Assembly: GCA_015234465.1 (NCBI GenBank)
Contig: JADGNA010000023.1
Span: 62,001-126,000 of the forward strand
DNA length: 64,000 nt
Reading direction: 5' to 3'
Origin: Salinibacterium sp.
GTDB lineage: Bacteria > Actinomycetota > Actinomycetes > Actinomycetales > Microbacteriaceae
Of the stretch, positions 52,683-59,601 are shown piece by piece; position 1 is the stretch's first letter, and each line of letters begins with the position of its first letter. Below the pieces are notes generated by a model that was given only the letters and a program-made list of their open reading frames with translations, was not told where the DNA came from and did no database searches. A program made the position numbers and the translations under genes.

Positions 52683-52731
52683 ACGCGTACCCCGAAATCA
52701 CACGATTCCCCCGACGAAGCGAGGCATCACC

Positions 52732-53475
52732 ATGACTGAGAACAAGATCAGAAGCAGCATCGAAGACGGCGTCATGCGGGTGATCATCGATCGCCCTGAG
52801 GCGAAGAACGCCCTGACCAAGAAAATGTACGGCGAGATTCGCGACGAGTACCGCCGGGCCTACCGCGACGACAGTGTCCGAGCTGTCGTGTTGGAGGGGA
52901 CACAGGGTGCCTTCGCGGTGGGCGGAGACCTCAAGGAGATGCTCTCCTCGCTCAACGACGAGACCAGCCTGGATGTGTTCGGCTACGACGAGGCGGTGCC
53001 GTTTGAGGCGATTCGCAGTCTGCCGAAGCCGACCATCGCGGCGGTGGATGGACTCTGCCTTGGCGGCGGGCTCACGCTCGCTCTCGTGAGTGACATGGTG
53101 ATCGCCACTGAGGGGTCGAGGTTTGCGATGCCGGAATCGCGGGTGGGTGTTGTCGACGGTCACATGCCTCGACTCCTTCGGGACCGGATTCCCCCGGCGT
53201 GGCTGCGGTACTGGCTGTACTCCGGAGTGACGTTCTCGGCAGAGGATGCCTTCCGCGCCGGCATTGTCACGAAGATCGTGCCGGCGGGAGGCCTCGAGGA
53301 TGCCGTGCAGGAGATGCTTGCCGAACTCGGCAAGGCCTCGCTCAACGCGATCCGTCTCTACAAGAAGATCCTCAACGAGACGCGGCCCCTGTCGTCGATG
53401 GAAGACGCATACGAGACCATGCTCACCGATGAGGTGCGCGACCGTCTCAACGCGTTCTCCTCGCGTACAAAGTGA
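52732..53475 (+). CDS. Crotonase-family enoyl-CoA hydratase/isomerase
   Basis: 247 residues. 'LCLGGGLTLAL' has Thr at the first catalytic Glu, while the second is kept in 'FAMPESRVGV'. A one-Glu crotonase may be an isomerase, a decarboxylase or a C-C hydrolase. ATG 52732 ('MTENKIRSS'); no strong ribosome site (GAGGC). Overlaps the CoA ligase by four bases. Confidence 0.87.
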   Translation: MTENKIRSSIEDGVMRVIIDRPEAKNALTKKMYGEIRDEYRRAYRDDSVRAVVLEGTQGAFAVGGDLKEMLSSLNDETSLDVFGYDEAVPFEAIRSLPKPTIAAVDGLCLGGGLTLALVSDMVIATEGSRFAMPESRVGVVDGHMPRLLRDRIPPAWLRYWLYSGVTFSAEDAFRAGIVTKIVPAGGLEDAVQEMLAELGKASLNAIRLYKKILNETRPLSSMEDAYETMLTDEVRDRLNAFSSRTK

Positions 53476-55058
53476 ATGCACACCTGGTCAGCGACGCGAT
53501 TCACACTGGAGGTGACCCCGTGACGGCCATGGCAGAGTTCCTCAGCGCGCAGGCTGCGCACTACGGGGACGAGGAGATGCTCCGCGTCGACGGTGAGGGT
53601 CGCACCTACGGTGCCCTGATGCGCGACACTCGCTCCCTCGCTGCGGGGCTTGCCGCACTCGGCGTCGGCTCGGGCACGCGCGTGGGCATCCTCATGGATA
53701 CGTCGCACCGCACGATCGACGTGTGGTTCGCGCTCTCGCTGCTCGGATGCGTCGACGCCCCCTTCAACTGCAACTACCGTGGCTCCCTGCTCCTGCATCT
53801 CGTGGAGGACAGCGAGGTGCAGTTCATCGTCTGCGACGCGCTGCACCTCGACGAAGTGCAGCGTGTCGTTCGCGATGCTTCCCGCGAGATCACCGTCATC
53901 GTGAACGGTGCGGATGCCCCTGGCGGCGCCGTCTCGCTCGGCTCCCTGTATCGGGATGCCGAGGCGCTGGATCTGGACGGGATCACAGGCGGAGAAGTCA
54001 TCCTGTACACCTCTGGCACGACAGGCCCATCAAAGGGTGTCGTCCACAATCAGCGCGGAGCAATCCTGCTGGCGCAGTACGTCGCGGAGGTGTGCGGGTA
54101 CGGCCCAGGAGACCGCCTGCTCAACTTCTTCCCGCTGTATCACCAGAATGCCCGCTACACGGGTGTGTTGGCCGCGATCGCCGCGGGGGCGGCGGTGGAT
54201 CTGGAGCGCAAGTTCAGCAGCAGCGGATTCTGGACTCTGTGCCGTGATCGAGGCATCACCGCGTTCAACTATCTGGGCTCCGTGCTCACCATGATCCTCT
54301 CGGGGGCGCAGCCTGATGCCGCGAAGGATCGGGACCACTCGGTGCGGGTCGGCTGGGGTGCGGGCGCCTCGCAGAAGGACCGTGAAGAGCTCCGTGAACG
54401 CTTCGGGGTGGAACTCGTCGAGGTCTACGGCCTGACTGAGGCACCGATGGCGACCGTCAACCTCATCGGCAGCGGCTGTGCCGTGGGGTCAGCGGGTCGT
54501 GCGAGCAAGTTCTTCGAAGTGCGGGTTGTTGCCGACGATGGGGGCCCTGCTGACGTTGGTGAGCCGGGCGATATCCAGCTGCGCCCGCGACTGGATGACG
54601 TCTTCACTCGTGGCTATTACGGCAATGACCGTGCAACCGTCGCCGCCACGCAGGACCTCTGGTTCAATACGGGGGATCGCGGGTACCTCTCGGCTGACGG
54701 TGATCTCTTCTTTGCGGAGCGAGCGAAGGACTCGCTGCGGCGCCGCGGCGAGAACATCTCGGCGTGGGAGGTCGAGAGTGTGCTGGTCGCGGACCCGAGG
54801 GTTGTGGAAGCTGCCGTGTATGGGGTGGTCATCGACGGCGACGAGGAGGTCATGGCGGCCCTGCTGTTGGAGGAGCCAGACCTAGACCCTCGGGCGATTG
54901 TGCGTGACATCGCAGGCAACCTGCCGAAGTATGCCGTGCCGCGCTTCGTGCGCGTGGTCGACGATATGCCCCGCACGCCGACCATGAAGGTCCAGAAGAA
55001 CGAACTCAAGAAAGACGGCGTCACTCCCGACACCGTCGACCTCACATTGGAGAAATGA
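53472..55058 (+). CDS. Acyl-CoA synthetase (AMP-forming), second copy
   Basis: 528 residues. P-loop 'LYTSGTTGPSKGVVHN', 'VEVYGLTEAPMA', 'FNTGDRGYLSADG', 'RRRGENISAWEVE' and terminal 'TPTMKVQKNEL' with the catalytic Lys. It resembles crotonobetaine/carnitine-CoA ligase (CaiC) and FadD17-like types, which act on short polar or ring acids. GTG start 53472 overlaps the crotonase stop. The SDR follows after one base. Confidence 0.92.
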   Translation: MNAHLVSDAIHTGGDPVTAMAEFLSAQAAHYGDEEMLRVDGEGRTYGALMRDTRSLAAGLAALGVGSGTRVGILMDTSHRTIDVWFALSLLGCVDAPFNCNYRGSLLLHLVEDSEVQFIVCDALHLDEVQRVVRDASREITVIVNGADAPGGAVSLGSLYRDAEALDLDGITGGEVILYTSGTTGPSKGVVHNQRGAILLAQYVAEVCGYGPGDRLLNFFPLYHQNARYTGVLAAIAAGAAVDLERKFSSSGFWTLCRDRGITAFNYLGSVLTMILSGAQPDAAKDRDHSVRVGWGAGASQKDREELRERFGVELVEVYGLTEAPMATVNLIGSGCAVGSAGRASKFFEVRVVADDGGPADVGEPGDIQLRPRLDDVFTRGYYGNDRATVAATQDLWFNTGDRGYLSADGDLFFAERAKDSLRRRGENISAWEVESVLVADPRVVEAAVYGVVIDGDEEVMAALLLEEPDLDPRAIVRDIAGNLPKYAVPRFVRVVDDMPRTPTMKVQKNELKKDGVTPDTVDLTLEK

Positions 55059-55059
55059 C

Positions 55060-55854
55060 ATGGATCTCGGACTCGACTCACGCGTCGTCATCGTGACAGG
55101 CGCGAGCGCTGGCATTGGCCGGGCAACGGCGCAGATCCTCGTGGAGGAGGGCGCCAAGGTGGTGCTGGTGGCGCGGGGGGCCGAGAAGCTTGAGTCGCTC
55201 GCGAACTCCTTGCGTTCGGCTGGAGGGGACGTTGCGACGGTCGTCGCGGATGTTTCGGATGAGGCATCGAGCGGGCGAATCCGCGACGCGGCCCTCGAGG
55301 CATTCGGTCGCATTGACGGCGTCGTCAATGCCGCGGGAATCTCGACGGGGGAGCACCTCCGCGAGTTCTCCGACGAGTCGTGGGCCAAGGCATACCAGGT
55401 CAATACCCTGAGCGCGATCCGACTGTCGATGGCGTGCATCCCCGCCATGCGCGAGCGGGGCTGGGGGCGCATCATCACGGTCGCGTCAACGGCTGGTCGC
55501 GACCCCGACCCCCGCTTCGCGTCCTATGGCGCGGCCAAGGCGGCCCTGATGCACGCGACGCGCGCAATGTCGCGTTCGTTCTCGAAGTACGGCATCACCG
55601 CGAACAGCGTTCTCCCTGGGCTGACGCTGAGCGAAAGCGTGGTCTCCGGTTATGAGTCGGCGGCGAAGCACATGGGCGTCTCGGTTGAAGACGTCGAGAA
55701 GCGGATGCTGGAGCTTCAGCCAATCGCGATGGGCCGCACGGGAGACCCGGCAGAGGTTGCTCGCATGATCGTCTTCCTCTGCTCCGAAGCGTCCAGTTGG
55801 ACGACGGGTGTTGCCGTTCCGGTCGACGGCGGAACCATCCGAGACATGCCCTGA
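55060..55854 (+). CDS. SDR-family oxidoreductase
   Basis: 264 residues. 'TGASAGIGRA', 'NAAGIST', catalytic Ser in 'TVASTAGR', and Y-x-x-x-K in 'SYGAAKAALMH'. A ~20-residue insert after 'SVLPGLTLSES' lengthens the substrate loop. Begins one base after the CoA ligase stop, so it is coupled to it; likely oxidises a ring or 3-hydroxy group of the activated acid. Confidence 0.88.
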   Translation: MDLGLDSRVVIVTGASAGIGRATAQILVEEGAKVVLVARGAEKLESLANSLRSAGGDVATVVADVSDEASSGRIRDAALEAFGRIDGVVNAAGISTGEHLREFSDESWAKAYQVNTLSAIRLSMACIPAMRERGWGRIITVASTAGRDPDPRFASYGAAKAALMHATRAMSRSFSKYGITANSVLPGLTLSESVVSGYESAAKHMGVSVEDVEKRMLELQPIAMGRTGDPAEVARMIVFLCSEASSWTTGVAVPVDGGTIRDMP

Positions 55855-55860
55855 CGTCGT

Positions 55861-55900
55861 CCGCCGCGCGTCCGCCGCTCTCCTTGGGGCCGCGCGGCGG
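55861..55900 (+). terminator. GC-rich hairpin between SDR and hydrolase genes
   Basis: CCGCCGCGCG / CGCGCGGCGG, perfect 10-bp stem around a 20-base loop. No T-run; may be a partial terminator inside the operon. Confidence 0.45.
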
Positions 55901-55933
55901 TCGCTCCGATCCCCGACAGTGAGGAAGTTGCAC

Positions 55934-56740
55934 ATGGAAGCGATCATTGAGACCATCACGACGCCGTCGTTCACGACGGAGATCATGCGCAAGGGCGAAG
56001 GGCCGACTCTCCTCATGATCATGGGCGGAGGCACCGGCAAGGGCGCGTGGAACGCGCTGGTCGATGAACTCGCGTCGCGGGTGCACTGCGTCACGTATGA
56101 CAATCGTGGAACAGGTTCGGCCTCCGATGTCGTCGACGACATGTCGATCGAGGACCTGGCGAGGGATGCTGCGGCGCTGATCGAGGTGCTCGGTGAGGGC
56201 CCCGTACACGTGTGCGGCGTCTCCATGGGTGGCTTCATCGCAATGCGGCTTGCCGCCATGCGTCCGGACCTCGTCGTGACGCTGACCCTTCACGCCACCT
56301 CGGCGAAGCTCGACCAGCGGACGGTCGACTCCGGTCGCTTCCGCTTGGAGCTGCTCGAGTCGGGTCTGGAGGAGGCGCCGAAGTTCGTGCGGAAGTTCCT
56401 GCGGATGATCGCGGCATCGGCTGAAGGAATGCAGACCCAGCTGCCGCGCGATGTCGTGAGTCACACGCGGGAGTTCTCCATGCGCAACTACATGGGGCAC
56501 GTGAACGCGATCTGGGGCCACGACATGTCACAGGAGGATCTCGCCTCCATCTCGGCCCCAACGCTCATCACTGCGGGGGCGCAAGACATCATGACGCCGC
56601 CAGACAACTCGCGCCATCTGCACGAGTCGATTCCGGGTTCCCGTCTCGTCACGATCAACGGTGCCGGGCACGTGTACTACTTTGAGGACCCCGTGCTCAC
56701 GGCGGCACTGCAGTCAGGCTGGATCGCCCAGCACGCATAG
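55934..56740 (+). CDS. Alpha/beta hydrolase (paralogue C)
   Basis: 268 residues. 'CVTYDNRGTGSA', nucleophile in 'CGVSMGGFIAMR', acid in 'AGAQDIMTPPDN', His in 'INGAGHVYYFEDP'. Closest of the three to paralogue B. ATG 55934 follows GAGGAAG. Last gene of the monooxygenase operon, converging on the reductase fusion, which fits lactone or diketone hydrolysis after oxygenation (inference). Confidence 0.88.
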   Translation: MEAIIETITTPSFTTEIMRKGEGPTLLMIMGGGTGKGAWNALVDELASRVHCVTYDNRGTGSASDVVDDMSIEDLARDAAALIEVLGEGPVHVCGVSMGGFIAMRLAAMRPDLVVTLTLHATSAKLDQRTVDSGRFRLELLESGLEEAPKFVRKFLRMIAASAEGMQTQLPRDVVSHTREFSMRNYMGHVNAIWGHDMSQEDLASISAPTLITAGAQDIMTPPDNSRHLHESIPGSRLVTINGAGHVYYFEDPVLTAALQSGWIAQHA

Positions 56741-56763
56741 CTGTGGGCGGATCGTGCGACGAG

Positions 56764-57957
56764 TCACTCCGGTCGCACGCCGCCGATCTCGCCGGTGACG
56801 GCATCCGCTGCCTGAAGCAGTTGGTCTCGCAGGGTCTCGATACGGGCGAGGTTGGAGCCGCGGGGAATTCCCACAAGGGTCAGCATGAGGGCGACGTTGC
56901 TGTCGCTGTCGAAGACCGGGGCGATGAGTGCCTGCACCGTGCCCGCCGTCTCCTCGTTGAGGTCGGCCGGGTCACTGTGTCGCTCCAACTGTGTGATGGC
57001 TTCTGTGAGATGACGCACGAGGTGCGGGGTCTGCCCTACCTCGCCGATGCGCCCGATCGTCTCGACGACGTCATCGAGACGGTCGGAGTAGTGTGCGGGC
57101 GTCCACCCGTGGCGGCGCACGGACTCGAGCTGTCGGTCGAGGAGTGCCCTTGACTGGTCGTCGAGGGGCTGGGGGCTGCGGGCGTACCACTCCTCGATAG
57201 CGTCGCGGCCCGACCAGGCGACAAAGATGCGGCCCGCTGGCGGCGCGAACGGCATGTGGATGCCGATGCGGAATGGAGTCGTCGTTCCGGCCCCCTCGGG
57301 CGAGGCTGTCGCGACGAGCACGAAGTCGTCAGCATGTTGGGCGAAGGCTTGCACCTCTGTGCCCGACTCCTCAGCGAGAGCCTCCAGCGCCCCGCGCGCG
57401 CGATCGGCGAGGGCGATCTCGTGACTGAGTCCGGCGTCAGCGCCCATGACGAGGGAACCGAGGCTGAAGGCTCCGTATCCCCCCTGGAAAAACAACAGGG
57501 GCAGGGTGGGCTTCTCGACCTCGAGGGCGGTAACCCTGCCGATGTAGATGTAGTGGTCGCCCGCCTCGTGTGATGCTTCGGGCACACAGTCGATCCACGC
57601 GACCACGCCGTCGAGCACGGGAGCGCCGGACGGGGCGGGATGCCACGGCGTTGCGGCGAACTTGTCGATGCCTTTGGAGGCGAAGGTGCGGCACACCGGT
57701 TCCTGATCGGCCGCAAGCACATTCACGCAGAATGATGCGGCGTCACGGATGCGGGGGAACGTCGACGACGACTTGTCGGGAAGGAAGGCGACAAGCGGCG
57801 GGTCGAGGGAGACCGAGGTGAATGACCCGACGGCCATGCCGATGGGTTCGCCATCGGTCCCTATGGCGGTGATGACGCACACCCCGGTGGGGAAGTGTCC
57901 GAGCACATTCCGGAAGTGGCGTGGGTCCACAAGGTCTCCTGACGTCGTCGTCGGCAT
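56764..57957 (-). CDS. Flavin reductase domain fused to IclR-type effector-binding domain
   Basis: 397 residues. N-terminal ~165 residues are a flavin reductase-like split barrel ('GHFPTGVCVITAIG', 'MAVGSFTSVSLDPPLVAFLP', 'FCVNVLAADQ', 'GDHYIYIGRV'). From ~200 to the end the sequence looks like the ligand-binding domain of IclR regulators ('ARGALEALAEESGTEVQAFA', 'PFAPPAGRIFVAWS', 'VALMLTLVG') with no DNA-binding domain. ATG 57957 has no ribosome site; TAATCT eight bases ahead suggests a leaderless message. Probably supplies FMNH2 to the LLM monooxygenase, perhaps gated by a pathway ligand. Confidence 0.82.
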   Translation of the reverse strand: MPTTTSGDLVDPRHFRNVLGHFPTGVCVITAIGTDGEPIGMAVGSFTSVSLDPPLVAFLPDKSSSTFPRIRDAASFCVNVLAADQEPVCRTFASKGIDKFAATPWHPAPSGAPVLDGVVAWIDCVPEASHEAGDHYIYIGRVTALEVEKPTLPLLFFQGGYGAFSLGSLVMGADAGLSHEIALADRARGALEALAEESGTEVQAFAQHADDFVLVATASPEGAGTTTPFRIGIHMPFAPPAGRIFVAWSGRDAIEEWYARSPQPLDDQSRALLDRQLESVRRHGWTPAHYSDRLDDVVETIGRIGEVGQTPHLVRHLTEAITQLERHSDPADLNEETAGTVQALIAPVFDSDSNVALMLTLVGIPRGSNLARIETLRDQLLQAADAVTGEIGGVRPE

Positions 57958-57958
57958 A

Positions 57959-57983
57959 ATGTAATAGATTACACAGATTACAT
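57959..57983. promoter_or_regulatory. Nested palindromes in divergent promoter
   Basis: TGTAAT-AG-ATTACA (57960-57973) nested in ATGTAAT (57959-57965) ... ATTACAT (57977-57983). The 43-base gap serves both the reductase fusion and the crotonase at 58001; a protein bound here would control both. Confidence 0.55.
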
Positions 57984-58000
57984 CTGGAGGCGAGGTCGAC

Positions 58001-58777
58001 GTGAACGACACCAGGCCGGTACGAACCACAATCGAGGGCGACGTCGTCGTTGTCACCCTCGGGCGACCGCCCGTGAATGCGGTCGATGTGCCCATGTACC
58101 GAATGCTGCGGGACGCATTCGATGGCTTGGGTGCGGCGTATCCGGACGCAGAGGTGTGCATCCTCGAGGCGGAGGGCCCGCACTTCTGTGCCGGCAATGA
58201 CCTGCACGAGTTCGCCACGATGGATGCGACGAACGCTGCCAGTCGCATGCGGGTCGTGCGGGAGGCCTTCGCCGCTATCCACGAATGTCCGATCCCGGTG
58301 ATCGCTGCAGTGCAGGGGTCCGCCCTCGGCACGGGCGTGGCCATCGCCGCTTCGTGCGACATCATTGTCGCGAGCGAGGATGCCCGTTTCGGCACACCCG
58401 AAGTGCAGGTGGGGGTGCTTGGGGGAGCGCGACACCTCGCGCGGCTCGTGCCGGAGCAGGTGATGCGGCGCATGTACTTCACGGCAGATGCAATGCCGGC
58501 GGCTGAACTCGCACGGTTCGGGGGAGTGAGCGAGGTGGTCCCACGAGAGCTGCTCGGGATGCACGCTCGCGGGCTCGCCGCACGGATCGCCCGCCACGGC
58601 ACCCATGCCCTGCGGTGGGCCAAGGAGTCGCTCAATCGCACGGAGTTCCTGCCGCTCAGGCAGGCCTACGAGGAGGAGCAGCAGCTCACGGTGCGCTCGG
58701 CTTCACACCCGGAATCGATGGCGGCCCGACGTGCTCTCGTTGGGCGCGATCGCCCGAGTGGTTCGCGCGCTCCCTAG
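58001..58777 (+). CDS. Crotonase-family protein
   Basis: 258 residues. 'SALGTGVAIAASCD' lacks the first Glu (Ala) and has GTG for GGG; the second is kept in 'FGTPEVQVGV'. GTG start 58001 after GGAGGCGAGG. Last gene of the catabolic block; its TAG is 14 bases from the broken ATPase start. Confidence 0.86.
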   Translation: MNDTRPVRTTIEGDVVVVTLGRPPVNAVDVPMYRMLRDAFDGLGAAYPDAEVCILEAEGPHFCAGNDLHEFATMDATNAASRMRVVREAFAAIHECPIPVIAAVQGSALGTGVAIAASCDIIVASEDARFGTPEVQVGVLGGARHLARLVPEQVMRRMYFTADAMPAAELARFGGVSEVVPRELLGMHARGLAARIARHGTHALRWAKESLNRTEFLPLRQAYEEEQQLTVRSASHPESMAARRALVGRDRPSGSRAP

Positions 58778-58790
58778 ATCCGACTCCACG

Positions 58791-58832
58791 TCATCCGCGG
58801 GTCACGCCGCTGAGGGTGAGCAGCTCGGTCAT
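58791..58832 (-). pseudogene. Remnant of ABC-transporter ATPase gene (first 13 codons)
   Basis: ATG 58832 overlaps the PadR stop (ATGA) and reads MTELLTLSGVTRG then TGA. This is what the first beta-strand of an ABC ATPase looks like, where 'GVTRxYG' normally follows. PadR genes are often followed by such a gene. The reading is lost exactly where the catabolic block ends, so this looks like a deletion or insertion scar. A real 13-residue peptide is less likely. Confidence 0.5.
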
Positions 58833-59425
58833 GGTGTCTCCTTGCTGGCCTTGCGCGGTCGCCCGCGCTTGGGTGGTTCGGTGTCGAAGGGCACGTCGAG
58901 GGGAGTCCCCGCGGCTCGGGCGGCCCGGATGCGTTCCGCCACGTGGTCGAGCCACCGCACCTCCGTCTCGGCCTCGAAGATGATGGCGTCGGCGGCGAGC
59001 TGGGGGCCGAGCCCGGCACCGTCGGGGGTGGCGGCCCGGGCGAGCTGCTGCAGTCGCTCGATGGCGGCCTGTCGCTGGAGGGCGAGCATCCGTTCGATGT
59101 CGACGCCGGGGAGTGTCGAGGCGATCGCGACCTTGACCGCGAGGTCGCTGCGGGCGGGGGCGTCCGCCTGCTCGGGCGTGCTGAGCCAGCGCTCCACCTC
59201 GGCGCGGCCGGCGGCGGATGCCTCGTAGAAGACGTGCCCGTCGGCATCCGTCTGCTCGCTGCGGGTGACAAAGCCGTCGCGTTCGAGTGTCTCAAGCACC
59301 TTGTAGACCTGGCCGACGTTGAGGGGCTTGGGCGCGCCCGTGCGGCGGTCGAACTCGGCCCGCAGCAGGTAGCCGTAGCTGGGCTGCTGGGCCAGCATCG
59401 CGAGGATGCTCATCCGCACCGACAT
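58829..59425 (-). CDS. PadR-family transcriptional regulator with C-terminal AT-hook-like tail
   Basis: 198 residues. N-terminal winged helix ('ILAMLAQQPSYGYLLRAEFD', 'VGQVYKVLETLERDGFV', residues 6-75), a helical dimerisation domain (~90-165), then a basic tail K186-R-G-R-P-R-K192, which matches the core of an AT-hook. ATG 59425 follows AAAGGGGG. A PadR-type inverted repeat lies just upstream at 59451. Its expected target, an ABC transporter, is reduced to a remnant next to it. Confidence 0.9.
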   Translation of the reverse strand: MSVRMSILAMLAQQPSYGYLLRAEFDRRTGAPKPLNVGQVYKVLETLERDGFVTRSEQTDADGHVFYEASAAGRAEVERWLSTPEQADAPARSDLAVKVAIASTLPGVDIERMLALQRQAAIERLQQLARAATPDGAGLGPQLAADAIIFEAETEVRWLDHVAERIRAARAAGTPLDVPFDTEPPKRGRPRKASKETP

Positions 59426-59450
59426 CGTTCCCCCTTTGCATGCTCGGTAT

Positions 59451-59469
59451 ATGTATTCACAACATACAC
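59451..59469. promoter_or_regulatory. PadR-like operator
   Basis: ATGTAT (59451-59456), seven bases, ATACAC (59464-59469), one mismatch from a perfect repeat. PadR sites are often ATGT-N8-ACAT, so this is a fair self-regulation site, 26 bases from the PadR start. Confidence 0.5.
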
Positions 59470-59489
59470 ATAAGTCGCGGGCTCGTCCA

Positions 59490-59567
59490 ACTTTCAGAAT
59501 TCAGGACCGTACCGGGAGGAGGTGTTCCGCGCGGGATCGTTCCTCTACGGTCCTGAATTCTGAAAGT
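59490..59567. repeat. 22-bp perfect inverted repeat ahead of type III PKS
   Basis: Arms 59490-59511 and 59546-59567 are exact complements (beginning ACTTTCAGAATTCAGGACCG), 34 bases apart. A related sequence (15 of 17 bases) is at 62485-62501 beyond the PKS operon. It could be a strong RNA hairpin, a terminator for upstream transcription, or a small extragenic repeat family. Confidence 0.8.
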
Positions 59568-59601
59568 GCCGCGCGCAGGTGCCGGTGGTAAACACGGGAA
59601 C

